Positions 37,801 through 46,745 of a stretch of 64,000 nt of DNA are shown here, piece after piece (positions within the stretch are counted from its first letter, which is position 1; each line of letters opens with the position of its first letter). Under the pieces are notes generated by a model. It searched no databases and had not been told where the DNA came from. It was given only the letters and a program-made list of their open reading frames with translations. Source of the stretch: Mactra quadrangularis (taxonomy: Eukaryota; Mollusca; Bivalvia; Venerida; Mactridae); contig CM046299.1 of the NCBI GenBank assembly GCA_025267735.1, positions 19,366,232-19,430,231 on the forward strand, read 5' to 3'. A program made the translations under genes and the position numbers.

Positions 37801-39363
37801 CTCTCCAATAAGAAGGTATAATTTTGATATTTGTTTATTAGAATACTCTTCAATATTGAGGTCTATTAGAATACCCTTAAATATGGAGGTATACATTGTA
37901 TACATTTGCATTTGAATACTGTTCAACTAGAAGGTATATTTTGTATATATTACAGTATGCTAGTATATTGATGGGATTATCTAACACATTTGCAACATTA
38001 CCTGGTATTATAAGTCCTGCTCTAACTGGAGCCATAGTTACTGAAAAGGTGAGTACTTGTTCTTGTTATCAAATTTGAAAAAATTAATAAAACTTCTCCA
38101 AAGACAAAAAGATATTTTATAAACTTTTTTCCATCCATGTCTGCAGTTTTCACTCTAGTACTTGTGTATAATAATAAACTTTCATTCCATCTTTAACGAT
38201 TAAGGCAAAGCCTCAAGGTGAGTACTTCTTCTTTATTGAAAATGGTATGAATGTAATCGAATTTGAAAAAACAAAACTCAATAAAAACTTCTTAATAAAG
38301 ATTTTAATATACTTAATTCCATACATGTCTGTGTGCCAATGCAGTATTCATTCTAGTACATGTATTTAAGTTAAAACCTTTATTTAATCACTAACATGAT
38401 TAGGCAAAGTCTTACAGCGAGCTCTACATAAAGCACACACCTTTAGCCTGTTTAATTACCCTAAACATTCCAAAACGTTCCGTAACGTTACATTCAGAAC
38501 TCCTCGGCTATTCAATGCAAATAATCTAATCTAATAAACAAACATATGATCATTAAAGCAATGAGTGATGTTTCAAAATTTATGGACTAAAAACAAAACA
38601 TCACTCATTGCCTAAACAATTGTATATTTGTTTACTTCAATGCAGGTAGTTTCAAAATAGCGTCAAAATATGTCCGAGATTATTCCCAGCGAATGACCGA
38701 GGAGTTCCGAATGTATCATTACAGAACATTTTGAGACGTTTAGGGTAGTTGAACAGGCTACCATATCTAAGTGACATGTTCAATAAGCTAGGGGAGATAA
38801 CTTCAAAAGTTATTCAGAATTAAATATACAACATTCATTCTTTTTTGTTAAAATGTGAGTTTTGCTATTGTGCTCCAAATCCTCCACACAATTTGACAAA
38901 CATTGAATCAACTTGTAAACTAGTTTATGTACAAAAATAATAACTGCTCTCTGGTTAATGTACCGGTAAGCTATGTATGACAAAAATGTTGTAGTTATTA
39001 TATGCTTCATATGAATCTTTTCTATTTTGCCTGCTGCAAAAGTTTGATGAAAAACAGTGGTTTGTTTATAATCAGAAATATTATGTGACTTTAGATCATG
39101 AATTTCTTATTAACTTATAGGATCTCTATAAAAAATGTACCACTGGTATGCCAATAAAATATGTTAAAACTAAACTTGACTATTTTTGTTTCCAGGGTAA
39201 TGCTAGCCAATGGCAGGTGGTATTTTATATAGCATCTGGTGTCTATGTGTTTGGTGCTATAGTATATGGTATCTTAGGTTCTGGTACTAGACAGAAATGG
39301 GCTGATGTTGTAACTGGTTATATACCACATAGTGAAGCTGTTGAGACAACTCATGATGATTAG
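22689..39363 (+). CDS. SLC17A5-like: SLC17 family transporter, sialin-like (12 exons, complete)
   Basis: Exons: 22689-22851, 27625-27716, 30449-30542, 32470-32615, 33365-33452, 34337-34426, 35019-35152, 35807-35956, 36487-36619, 37027-37172, 37956-38048, 39196-39363; all GT/AG and in frame, 1497 nt, 498 residues (human sialin 495). It is a major-facilitator anion/H+ symporter, expected to have 12 membrane segments. Diagnostic blocks: [18 protein letters not shown] (55-71), [24 protein letters not shown] (103-126), [10 protein letters not shown] (173-182), GTVISLPLS (199-207) and [17 protein letters not shown] (403-419). Residues R61, K122 and H173 match human R39, K136 and H183, where disease mutations occur. 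E23-KHQ-LL is a lysosomal dileucine signal like the human one. N82-KT is a sequon in the first lumenal loop. Probable role: lysosomal sialic acid/acidic sugar export, possibly acidic amino-acid transport; substrate is inferred, and invertebrates have many sialin paralogues. Confidence 0.93.
23797..24010 (-). pseudogene. LINE reverse transcriptase C-terminal remnant
   Basis: On the minus strand the sequence reads [20 protein letters not shown] then [16 protein letters not shown] to a stop at 23799-23797. This SG-x-x-WNS(I/L)P pattern is the standard C-terminus of CR1/Jockey-type LINE polymerases. The frame shifts a few codons upstream (near 23930), so it is a dead 5'-truncated copy in transporter intron 1. 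Confidence 0.7.
24383..24670 (+). mobile_element. SINE family 1 copy with target duplication
   Basis: Head with B box GGTTCAAATCC, body TTATACCCCACCATGAAAAT, and 3' end GCGCTAAACCCAGT. Flanked by CATATAGTCAA (24372-24382) and CATGTAGTCAA (24671-24681), one mismatch. It shares most of its length with 17188-17468. Confidence 0.85.
24778..24840. mobile_element. Family G mini-hairpin, copy 2
   Basis: GTCAGTGCAAAACTAGTCTA pairs with TAGTCTAGTTTTGCACTGAC, with a better preserved stem than the copy at 12128. Confidence 0.6.
25560..25750 (+). mobile_element. SINE family 3 (V-SINE-like body), copy 1
   Basis: A degenerate tRNA-like head with TTCTAGGTTGAAGCCCACTA is followed by CCCTTGAACAAGACATTTACC, the 'cttgagcaag-cacttaacc' block typical of V-type SINEs. 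A copy at 30575-30850 shares head and body. Confidence 0.55.
26330..26901 (-). mobile_element. Family B element, inverted shorter copy
   Basis: Inverse of the element at 3963-5018: begins TTAGCTTGACTTTACG and ends GACAGCTCTTGT, with three CAACCACATCTC units between. It lies in transporter intron 1. Frames across it are repeat-derived. Confidence 0.75.
27020..27222 (+). repeat. Dispersed repeat K, copy 1
   Basis: Shares TGCTCAACCC-AGCATTG, TGGCCAAGTTGCATAT, AATAAGAGCATCTTGAAA and AACGGGTTAA-like 3' blocks with 33135-33348, also in a transporter intron. No terminal repeats recognised. Confidence 0.6.
27346..27482 (+). other. Exon-like open segment of unknown function in transporter intron 1
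   Basis: 137 bp open from just after an acceptor-like tttttaactag to just before a donor-like ACAG|gtgaag. In that frame TAG precedes and TGA follows immediately. It encodes a hydrophilic 45-residue stretch with [20 protein letters not shown]. Its 0/2 phase fits neither neighbour, and the frame needed for splicing to exon 2 contains a stop. It does not resemble the local repeats. It could be an untranslated or alternative exon, an exon of another transcript, or chance. Confidence 0.35.
27625..27716 (+). CDS. SLC17A5-like: Transporter exon 2: TM1 end and first lumenal loop
   Basis: Residues 55-85, [17 protein letters not shown] then a short lumenal loop with the NKT sequon. Acceptor ttttgtag, donor ACATTG|gtaagt. 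The conserved arginine of the YALRVN motif is essential in the family. Confidence 0.92.
28473..29063. mobile_element. Tigger/pogo-like non-autonomous element with TA target
   Basis: Inverted ends CAGTCAAATCTG and CAGGTTTGACTG are flanked by TA. It is 591 bp and contains a (TTTTATACA)n minisatellite at about 28815-28905, which makes repetitive minus-strand frames. No transposase is visible. Confidence 0.7.
28815..28912. repeat. TTTTATA(C/G)A minisatellite
   Basis: About ten 9-bp units inside the element at 28473-29063. Minus-strand frames through it give artefactual KCIKCIK/YKMYKM repeats. Confidence 0.85.
29985..30212 (+). mobile_element. SINE family 2, copy lacking a clear tRNA head
   Basis: Begins GTGGAGCTTGGTCATGA, continues with GGTTAACAGCTTAATCCAGA and GTAGGTTGACTGACGGCCAT, and ends near GTGGTGTTCAACCC. 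It is in the opposite orientation to the copy at 3515-3807. Confidence 0.7.
30449..30542 (+). CDS. SLC17A5-like: Transporter exon 3: loop end and TM2
   Basis: Residues 86-116 plus one base, [19 protein letters not shown] and FTQLPG. Acceptor ttttgtag, donor GGAG|gtaagt. Confidence 0.92.
30575..30850 (+). mobile_element. SINE family 3, copy 2
   Basis: tRNA-like head with B box GGGTTCAAACCCTAGC, then TTTCCTTGAGCAAGAAATTA and an AATAGCTGTTAAG 3' block. Transporter intron 3. A fragment with the same 3' block lies near 36770-36830. Confidence 0.65.
31522..31893. mobile_element. Family J MITE, copy 1
   Basis: Ends AATTAGGGACTTTTAGTC and GACTTAAGTCCCTTATT are inverted. The interior shares CCAATTGG, AGGTAAATTTGGCAAATTGACA-like and GGATT(A/T)CTCGG blocks with the inverted copy at 42028-42395. 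It lies in transporter intron 3. Confidence 0.75.
31994..32288 (+). mobile_element. Family A short element, copy 3 (inverted)
   Basis: Same element as at 162 and 2481 in the other orientation, with an expanded (CCGT)n run at 32036-32096. Confidence 0.8.
32470..32615 (+). CDS. SLC17A5-like: Transporter exon 4: MFS loop 2-3 signature, TM3-TM4
   Basis: Residues 117-165, [10 protein letters not shown] (the MFS signature after TM2), TM3 and the start of TM4 ending VRVLEGLFE. Acceptor tttattcag, donor TTTGAG|gtaggt. Confidence 0.92.
33135..33348 (+). repeat. Dispersed repeat K, copy 2
   Basis: See copy 1 at 27020; same orientation, ending just upstream of the exon 5 acceptor. Confidence 0.6.
33365..33452 (+). 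CDS. SLC17A5-like: Transporter exon 5: TM4 with conserved histidine
   Basis: Residues 166-194, [21 protein letters not shown]173 aligns with the human H183. The E-R pair after PPA is typical of SLC17 cytosolic loop 4-5. Donor TTCTG|gtaagt. Confidence 0.92.
33812..34156. mobile_element. Foldback MITE in transporter intron 5
   Basis: TGCCTCAGTCCCATAAA and TTTATGGGACTGTAGCA are inverted ends of a ~345 bp element with a comparatively GC-rich interior. The open frames across it are not genes. Confidence 0.65.
34337..34426 (+). CDS. SLC17A5-like: Transporter exon 6: TM5
   Basis: Residues 195-224, [20 protein letters not shown] and GWPSIFYVF, the classic SLC17 TM5 motif. Acceptor ttattgtag, donor TTTG|gtaagt. 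Confidence 0.92.
34705..34975 (-). mobile_element. SINE family 1, minus-strand copy
   Basis: On the minus strand the tRNA head has AGCGCAGCTGGTGGCGTGCC and a B box GGGTTTGAATTCC. The body has CTTCCATGAAAATTTGACAA and the 3' end AAAACCCAGTATAAA. It lies in intron 6, about 45 bp before exon 7. Confidence 0.8.
35019..35152 (+). CDS. SLC17A5-like: Transporter exon 7: TM6 and central loop
   Basis: Residues 225-269. TM6 ([19 protein letters not shown]) is followed by the cytosolic central loop with ISNQELEYI, the equivalent of the human ISHYEKEYI. Donor ACTCGG|gtaaac. Confidence 0.92.
35807..35956 (+). CDS. SLC17A5-like: Transporter exon 8: TM7
   Basis: Residues 270-319. [20 protein letters not shown] leads into TM7 ([17 protein letters not shown]). 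Phase 0/0, exactly 50 codons. Acceptor ttattacag. Confidence 0.93.
36487..36619 (+). CDS. SLC17A5-like: Transporter exon 9: TM8
   Basis: Residues 320-363. [19 protein letters not shown] is TM8, then ADYLR and the loop [14 protein letters not shown], matching the sialin ADNLR ... VRRIF segment. Confidence 0.92.
37027..37172 (+). CDS. SLC17A5-like: Transporter exon 10: TM9-TM10 and NHLDIAP motif
   Basis: Residues 364-412 ending [19 protein letters not shown] (405-411) is the strongest SLC17 signature. Acceptor ttttccag, donor CCACAG|gtttgt. Confidence 0.93.
37600..37710 (-). mobile_element. tRNA-like SINE head remnant
   Basis: Minus strand shows GTTAGCTCAGTGTATGG (A-box-like) and GGGTTTCGATTCC (B box) about 35 bp apart. 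Arms do not pair well. Probably a decayed SINE head in intron 10. Confidence 0.4.
37956..38048 (+). CDS. SLC17A5-like: Transporter exon 11: TM11
   Basis: Residues 413-443, [20 protein letters not shown] and [11 protein letters not shown]. The usual glycine of the YAGIL motif is a serine here. Donor GAAAAG|gtgagt. Confidence 0.93.
38444..38760. mobile_element. Long foldback element in transporter intron 11
   Basis: About 60-bp imperfect inverted arms, starting TAGCCTGTTTAATTACCCTA and ending GTTTAGGGTAGTTGAACAGG-CTA. The arms also contain CAGAACTCCTCGG/CCGAGGAGTTCCG. A central palindrome is built on TGAGTGATGTTT/AAACATCACTCA. It appears related to the family C elements. Confidence 0.75.
39196..39363 (+). 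CDS. SLC17A5-like: Transporter exon 12: TM12, C-tail and stop
   Basis: Residues 444-498. [20 protein letters not shown] is TM12, then QKWAD and a short acidic tail ending THDD, stop TAG. The open frame upstream of the acceptor (ttgtttccag) is intronic. Confidence 0.93.
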   Translation, partial: GNASQWQVVFYIASGVYVFGAIVYGILGSGTRQKWADVVTGYIPHSEAVETTHDD

Positions 39364-39427
39364 AACTGTAGACTATCACTGAGTGAATATAAATGAAGAT
39401 TGATGGCTTGAAATCTGCTTACTGGTA

Positions 39428-39732
39428 CACTGCTGGGAGTCCAAAAGTTTCTTAACATATGTTTAATTTTGATGTTTTAGAATATTCTTAGATATACTTT
39501 ACATGTTGTTGTTAGTTTCACAACTAATATACATTTTAACATGAACCCTGAACTATGTTTTTTCATATTGTCACCCTTCATTGGTGACAAAAAAATGTAG
39601 TTTTTGATAAAAAATGACTTTTATTTTATTACTTATTGAAGTCTCTACAAAAATTCAAGTTTTCAGAGAAAATGTAAAAAACATAAAATGTGTAAAAGAA
39701 CTTTTGGACCCCAGTTTACTATTTTACCAGTG
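39428..39732. mobile_element. Tc1/mariner-like MITE in the transporter 3' UTR
   Basis: TA-flanked ends CACTG...CAGTG with AGTCCAAAAGTTTCTT on the left and AAGAACTTTTGGACC on the right. It starts 65 bp after the stop codon, so it is probably transcribed as part of the 3' UTR. Confidence 0.65.
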
Positions 39733-39927
39733 TACAACTGGATTTTCTTGAGTTTATTGCTATGAACCTTCAAGTTCAAGCTTTCAAACTTCTGGTGTAA
39801 ATTAATTGATAAGGTCTTGAATGAAACTTATGAAAGCTTTACATTGAAACTTTTATATCTCAAAAATATCACTTGAGATCAACTTCTTTTGAGAAGTTTT
39901 GTAAAACCAGACCCTTGAAGAAAAGGG

Positions 39928-39933
39928 AATAAA
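39928..39933 (+). terminator. Candidate poly(A) signal for the transporter
   Basis: First AATAAA after the stop codon, 565 nt downstream. Others follow at about 40341 and beyond. Choice not provable from sequence. Confidence 0.4.
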
Positions 39934-40871
39934 GGAAGAACTTTAAGCTTACAGTGATTTGTATTCTAGTCAATTTAAAAAAAATTATAATTTATTCTTA
40001 TATATATTTTACATAATTATTATTGCATATATTCAATTTTGTTAATGCCTATACATGTTGTCAATATTTATTAATCTTATTGTTCCCATAAAATTATTAC
40101 ATATGACATGTGATATTTACCCGATGAAATTGATCAGATATCATGCAGGCCAACATCATTTAAATTTGACACAATGTGACATCTTCCATACCAAACTGTA
40201 TATGGAAGCAGTGAATGACTTAAAGACACATTTCCAATAGCGTAACTTATACTTTCTTCATATTATAAGGTCTAAAAAATCTGTGTTAAGGGCAACCAGA
40301 CCCTAACTTAGTAAATCTCACCGACCTTAGACGTTTTTTAAATAAAATTACAGATTTTTTGTTTCACCGAAGTTTAAAACTGATTTTACATTCAGAAATA
40401 TTGACAAGTTGACTATTTGTGAAAATTACATTTTATTATGTTTAAAAGATACAAAAGATCTTGTACCTACCCTACTTAACATTCTTTAGGCTGTTGCAGG
40501 ATTCATTTTGGCTTTATGAAGAAAAGTAGAGTAACTGTTACTTCTCAAGTTATATCACTTAAGGTCAAGGTCAATCAGTCATGAAAAGGTCGATGGGTAC
40601 CGCTACATGTATGTTATTATATTACCAATCAAAATTTCATGTTTTTATTCGGGTTGGTTGATAAAATTTGGCTTTATTTATTCATTTTGTGATTTTATAT
40701 TCTTGTTGTATATGTATTTGTAAAATGTTGTTATTTTTCTATGAAATTTTAGATATATATTGTTCAATTCTATTTACCTGCAATGATATTATATATGTGA
40801 CAACATCAATATATAGTATGGCAAAATCGTGGTGGTTTTTCACATCTTATTATTGTTAAATTTTATTCATC

Positions 40872-41033
40872 TGTCTGTGGCACATACATTTACCCCACTG
40901 ATTTAAATACTCACTGCAGTACTTCTGTTCACATGATTGATAAATACATGTTGTATAGGTATCTGTATTCATTTACAGGGAATATCAAGCAAATATAGAG
41001 TATTTAAATCAGTTGGGTGAATGTATGCGCTTT
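40872..41033. mobile_element. Family F foldback MITE, copy 1
   Basis: GGCACATACATTTACCCCAC pairs with GTTGGGTGAATGTATGCGC, plus TGATTTAAATACTC/AGTATTTAAATCA inside. Copies lie at 56010-56117 and 58229-58345, with a half copy at 31058-31123. Confidence 0.7.
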
Positions 41034-42027
41034 AAAATCTGTAAATTAATTCCATTGTGAACAATCTTCTAAAAGTAAGAGGGTATGACCAGATTTGAAT
41101 TTTTAAGGGACAGTAGGGCCTAATCAGCATTTTGCTTTAAGTTAAAGATATAAACTGATTGGGTATCTTTTTAAGCTTCTTGAATAATTTAAAAAGATTG
41201 AGTTTAGATGTTGTATTGCATGGTGTTGCATTTACCTGACGATGAATTGATTGCTGGTAAATAAACAATGTCTATATTTATTAAAATAAAATTGATATTT
41301 AAGTGTGATATGAGTATTCGTCTATTTATATATGAGCATTTATCTATTTACTTGATGTTATTCATTGTGTTGTTAGTATATATGAATATAGTGTTATGAG
41401 CTACATAATTATATAAATATATTTTGTGACTTAATTATATATAATATACATGTACATTTAAAGCATTAGAAAAAATATTTTACATATTTAAATCTATTTT
41501 TTTAAGTTTTTACTCTCATTTATAGACAGATCTGGGTTTTTTTTCTTGATAAAACTGATGACTTATTTTCTGGGTTTACAGCCATATTGTTTAACTTAAA
41601 TTCAAACCTTTGTACAGTTTAACCCTATTTTACCAGTAGACGTTGTCTTGATAAGTTTCTTAATAGGAAATTTCTGACTCTGAAGAGATTTCTAATGATC
41701 AATTTTAATAAAATCAGCTTTTTTATGCTCCTCAACATTTACACTACAGTAGATTTGAAGATTTTAGTTTATAGATCATGTTAATTTTAACTTTCATTCT
41801 TTGAAGGAAGGAACATTTTGTAATGAAAAGTGGAAGAATGTAAGGACAAAAAGTTTCGAACTATATTTAACAAAAAATGTGAGAGTTGTTGTCAAAACTA
41901 GCAAAATTAGTTTTTGGAATGTGACTTTGTCCGAACTAGTGAAATTAGTTAGGGACTTGTGTGTCCTGTCAAATATAGTTCAGTACTGTTTGTCCTGAAA
42001 GCTTTTGTACTGCTCACAAATTTTTAC

Positions 42028-42395
42028 AATAAGGGACTCTAGTCAGTTATTTCCTCTTGTATACTCTTCAAATAGGTAGGTCTTATTAGCTGGATTACTC
42101 GGATTTAACCCTTACTTTTAAATGTCAATTTGCCAAAATTAATGTTAAATAACTTTTTGTAAATCATTTAATTTATTTGAAATTTAAGCTAACTATTTTT
42201 AGGATAAAGAACTATCTTAATTTCATCACTTTTGTTAATATCTTTATTAACAAAAAGGTATAAGATGAAATATTTTGTTATCCTTACATAGGAATTCAAT
42301 GATAAAATGCGAGGATTCCAACTGTAAGAACCTACTTACCAATTGGATTGCTTCAGATTTTATCAGGGAAAGATAGCTGACTAAAGTCCCTTATT
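42028..42395. mobile_element. Family J MITE, copy 2 (inverted)
   Basis: Ends AATAAGGGACTCTAGTCAG and CTGACTAAAGTCCCTTATT, a good 19-bp inverted repeat, 368 bp. A solo right end is at 54913-54976. Confidence 0.8.
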
Positions 42396-42844
42396 GGTAT
42401 AACGACAATCATGTTATACAGAATATTGATAAATCATTTAGCTATTAGTTGTACGGTAAATTTATATTATATAACTGCATAATAACATAATAATAATTTC
42501 AATTACCAAAATATCTAAATATTTTACACAAGAAGTTTATTATTCATAATATCTATAGATGTCTTATTTTTATTACTGTAAAAATGAATATTTTCATGCT
42601 ATTTTTGTACTTACAGAATCCTTATATTATTTGTGTTACTGCTTACATTTGTGTCTGTGTATAGTCATGCAATCAGAGACTTATTTACATGTGATTATCT
42701 CACAGTTTTATACATATACTAGATACTTATAGCTAGAATGTGTTGACTGAAATACATTCAACCTCAATACTTGTACAATGTACTTTAAAACTGGCAATAT
42801 GATCAATGGACCTCTTTCGCCAAGGTCTTTGTCAAAATAATCAT

Positions 42845-43031
42845 ACAGTAAAACTTGGATATAACATACTCGCTGGGCCAAAGAAAAAAGGTATGTTATA
42901 ACCGAGGTATGTTATATCCATATAGCATACTAAGTATGTTATATACAAAATATGAAAATTGGGCCAGGAAAAATGGTATGTTATAACTGAGTGTATGTTA
43001 TAACCGAGTATGTTATAACCAAGTTCTACTG
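42845..43031. mobile_element. Tigger/pogo-like MITE with TA target
   Basis: CAGTAAAACTTGGATATAAC and GTTATAACCAAGTTCTACTG are inverted ends flanked by TA; 187 bp. The interior has five GTATGTTATA(A/T) subterminal repeats. These ends are characteristic of Tigger elements. Confidence 0.8.
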
Positions 43032-43739
43032 TATTAAGGTAGATGCCATGTCATTATAATAAAAAGGTTTTGCGTGTATATTCAAAAAAGAAATATTTAA
43101 TAGTTCATTGTTCTTGACTTATATTTGATATGTTGATATGAATAACTGTACAGAGATTTAAAGGTATTTACTTGCTAGTTAAAATTATATTTTGATTATG
43201 TAAAAATATTGCCTATAAATATTGTAAGTAAATGTGGATAAAATGTTCATGAACTAGTCTAAGGTTATAGCTTGTAAGCTGTAGTTGTGAGTATCAATAC
43301 AAAATCTTAATAGAAAATTATGTATTTTTTCACTATTTGAAAAAAATCACGTTCCCTTTACAGTTCTATGTCTATACTTGATATAAAGACTATGTTTAGT
43401 TTTGTCCTTTTATATTCCACATTTACAGGGATACAATACCTTTGTGATCATGCAGTTATATGATCATATTATCATATTATTTTTCTATAATGTTTCAAAC
43501 TTATATCTACAAATATAAACGCCTTGTCAAAATATATTACCCGAGTGTGTTCACATATAATTTTGCAGATATAGATTTGTATATATATATACACAATTTC
43601 TTTTCTAGTGTTGGTTGTAAAGAGAATGAGTTATTAAATGTCAATCAATAGCTGTTATTTATACTTAATGATGAAATGGGTTGTTAATTATATATTACAA
43701 CAAAACTCGTTTTAACTTGCCATTGTGATAGTCGTTTAA

Positions 43740-43820
43740 AAAGCTTTTATAGCTTATGTTTCTTGTTATTATATCTTGCCGACTATAAATAAAATTTACT
43801 TACTTACTTACTTACTGCCA
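43740..43820 (+). mobile_element. Probable LINE 3' end with (TTAC)n tail
   Basis: GCCGACTATAAATAAAATTT followed by four to five TTAC/ACTT tetramers, as at the 3' ends of some LINEs. No coding part attached. Confidence 0.4.
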
Positions 43821-43871
43821 TTTTGACTTGCACACCCTGCATTCTATTTTCAAGTCATCATATCACATGTT

Positions 43872-43930
43872 TAGTGGAAAACGGTCGTAACTCATTATAA
43901 AAAAGAGTGAGTTACTACCATTTTGTGCTA
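43872..43930. mobile_element. Family E mini-foldback, copy 2
   Basis: GAAAACGGTCGTAACTCATT pairs with GAGTGAGTTACTACCATTTT. The best preserved copy. Confidence 0.6.
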
Positions 43931-43934
43931 AGCC

Positions 43935-45060
43935 TGTAATTTCTGTTCTTTGAATTGAGGACATATATATTTTTAATCGGCTATATTTTTGAGAGTGCAG
44001 CCTTTATTCATTTGTGTGTTTATACAATAATTACAGTCTGAAGAAAGTTATAGAAAGTATATTTATCACATGAAAATGTTAAGCATTTACGCTCACTGGG
44101 CTGGTTCCCAGGATATTGTTATTTTATATTTACTTTATGTTTCTATCATTTGAAATTACTTACATTGTGCCATGACATTCCATGCTTAAAGATTTGTCAG
44201 ACTATCATGTCTAGTTTGGGACCAAGTACAATATGACATTCTAGTATTATAAATAATAGTTAAACTAAGATGTACTCTACTTGAGTATTATTTTTACCTA
44301 CTTTAATTGAATATTATTGAATAATATGTAAACAAACATTACCTAAATAGATGTGGACATTCTTTTCTTAACCAATTCTTTACGAATGTCTTATATATGC
44401 CTCACTATTTTGCTGCTCTCTATTACGAGTGCCGCATATATGCATCCTCTAAACTTCAATCGATACGCCGACAGACTCGTATTTGCGTCATGAAATATCA
44501 ACCTCTGATTGCCGCTAGACACATAAATCAGTCATGTGTATGCAGACGATCTTTACATTGGTAAGCGTAGCGATAAGCACAGCGGGTAAAGATAAGATGA
44601 TTTGGTGTTAGATAGAGCAAGTTATAAACAATTTAAATCAAGGTCACTGCCTGGAAATTAATTTGCGCTATTTTTATTCTGCACAAATATTATTTTAATT
44701 TCAAAATGTTTTTTCTTAATTTTAATTTGTAACACTTTTCCATTCAAGTGCATTTGTTTGCAAATCAAAATTGTCAAATTGTAGCGTTTCTTTTATTGAA
44801 TGTTTCGTTGATAATTGTTGTTATTAATATTTGTATTGTTAATATTTGTAACAACTTTTATCTGTTACAAAACAACTTTTTCGTGAAAATAACTTTCCGC
44901 TTCCAAGTTTATAAATCTGGTTAAACTTCACAACACTTTTAAATAAACTATCACAAACAATAGTTAATGTGATTATGATAAGTCATTGACGCGACAATCA
45001 CATGTGAAGAATGCAAATAAATTGCGACTTGAAAAAAACGCTGTTAAATTTAATTTTTTA
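43935..45060. other. Intergenic stretch, no gene established
   Basis: Sequence at 44390-44620 is less A+T-rich and has a short ATG frame (from about 44490) followed by a GT-AAG donor-like site, but no homology is recognisable. Otherwise A+T-rich. Confidence 0.4.
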
Positions 45061-45079
45061 AAACTTGAATATTTTGTGG

Positions 45080-45450
45080 ACCTATTTAACATATGAATAT
45101 CATGTCGGCCTATTTTACTTGAATATTATGTATAAGTACTTTCCTTGAACACTTGGTCTCTACTTGAGTATTAGGTAAATGTACTTTAACTTAATATTGT
45201 ATGAATCTACTTTACTTGAATATCAAGTTTGCCTACTTTCTTGACTGTTATAAATGTCTACTTTTTCTTGAAAATTGTATGTACTGACTTTGCTTGAATA
45301 AATTGTATGGCTACTTCACTTAGCTTTTATATCTATTGTATTATATACTTGAATATTTTATCTGTTTACTTTACTTGAAATTTGTCTGTGTCTTCTGTAC
45401 TTGAACATCATGTTGACTCACTTAGAATACTTTACTTGAATATATGTACT
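45080..45450. repeat. Degenerate ~40 bp minisatellite
   Basis: Repeated CTACTTTACTTGAATAT(T/C)ATG-type blocks at about 35-45 bp spacing; related blocks near 44270-44320. Confidence 0.55.
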
Positions 45451-45489
45451 TGAGTTGTTTATTTGTTTACCATGGGTGAGTTGCCTGAG

Positions 45490-45845
45490 CCATTCGGAAC
45501 TCCTCAGCCATTCGCTACACGAATAACCTAGGACATATTTAGGCGCCATTTTGAAACTATGTAAACAAATACATGATCGGTTAAGCGATGACTGAAGTTT
45601 CGTTTTTAGTCTGTAAATTTGAAATTACACATTTCAATGATACCGATGAAAAATATTTGGTTCAATATGAAACAAATAAATATGTTTAGACAAAGATCTG
45701 TGTGTATACCACAAGAACTATTTTGTGTATCCGTTACGTGCTTCGCCTCGCGTAGGTAGTAAAATCACCAAAATCCAGTGAAGACCCCCCCCCACGAATC
45801 CTTCCAAGATTATTCATTCATGAAAGGTCGAGGGTGTTCCGAATG
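45490..45845. mobile_element. Family C element with 9-bp target duplication
   Basis: Ends CCATTCGGAACTCC and GGTGTTCCGAATG are inverted. The element is flanked by TTGCCTGAG on both sides (45481-45489 and 45846-45854). The flanking sequence belongs to family H, so C inserted into H. A 9-bp duplication is typical of Mutator-like elements; superfamily is inferred. Copy at 57429-57771. Confidence 0.75.
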
Positions 45846-46395
45846 TTGCCTGAGCATATCTTTAGGCCGACTTGATTTGCCCGGGCGGCTTAATTCGCTT
45901 TATTTGCTCCGAGAATGCGCTGGTTTCGTTCGAGCGGCTAGGAGCAAGCGTGTGACAAATATGGCTAAAAATAGATACAGGTGAAACCATTATTACAAAA
46001 ATTTACTACGATGATGGACAAAATACTAATTGATGTGTTCAATTAAACTTTCTTATGCGTCATTTGTGTTAGAGTTATATTACTAGTACACATTTTACTC
46101 GCCAGACACGAATTTAAAATTTTAACTACTGATTTGGATTTATTTACCACACTGCTTGAAATGTGACCGTCTGCAACAGTAATTAGTTAGCAGGATCACT
46201 TGATTCATATGTCACACTGGGGCGAGCCGATCAGTGATCGGCTTACGCCGGTTCGTAAGCTGCCCGGGCAAATCAAGTCGGCCCATTAGGTATAGCTTTG
46301 TGTCCTGGTACCCTTCTTACAACAAAAGGAATAAATGTGTGATATCAAAGTGAGGGCACCAGGGCACAAAACATAGCGACATGCCCCTACTGACA
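45846..46395 (+). mobile_element. Family H foldback interrupted by a nested element
   Basis: TTGCCTGAGCATATCTT is the left part of H; after the inserted element at 45863-46285 H resumes with TATAGCTTTGTGTCCTGGTA through GGGCACAAAACATAGCGACA. Confidence 0.6.
45863..46285. mobile_element. Family I element with ~28-bp terminal inverted repeats
   Basis: Left end AGGCCGACTTGATTTGCCCG and right end CGGGCAAATCAAGTCGGCCC are inverted, near perfect over about 28 bp; 423 bp total. Less A+T-rich than its surroundings. No transposase frame; single copy here. The frame at 45778-45984 crosses its border and is rejected as a gene. Confidence 0.8.
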
Positions 46396-46629
46396 TAATG
46401 CTGTTTCAAAATCTAACTATTGTTGTGATTGTATACATTATTGTGTATATTTTATTTTTTGTTTTTATTTGTTAAAAATAAAGTATTGTTACCTATATTT
46501 ATGAGTTGTGTTGTATTTTACCCATAAAGCAGTAATGATCTTCTTGAAACATCACAGAAGTAAGAACTCCACTGGTAATAACGAAGGTCTCTGAACTTAG
46601 AAATAAATTTTGAATTTGAAAAATTCAAT

Positions 46630-46745
46630 ATCTGATGCGATCAAAAATTTTCTGCTCGCATACTCGCTAATTAAGATCTGGCCATTTCAAACGAAGGTCA
46701 AGTTCAGGCGACTTTTTCTCATTCATGACGAAATTATTATGATAG
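46630..46745. mobile_element. Family D repeat fragment
   Basis: Shares TGCTCGCATACTCGCTAATT and ATCTGGCC-TTTC-AAACGAAGG with the copies at 54190-54600 and 55497-55885. Confidence 0.65.

Noticed and set aside
44460..44570. Short ATG frame (MKYQPLIAARHINQSCVCRR...) ending at a GTAAGC site, as a possible first exon
   Set aside because: Only 24 codons, no recognisable product, no downstream partner exon.
45778..45984. 68-residue plus-strand frame
   Set aside because: It runs across the junctions of elements C, H and I.
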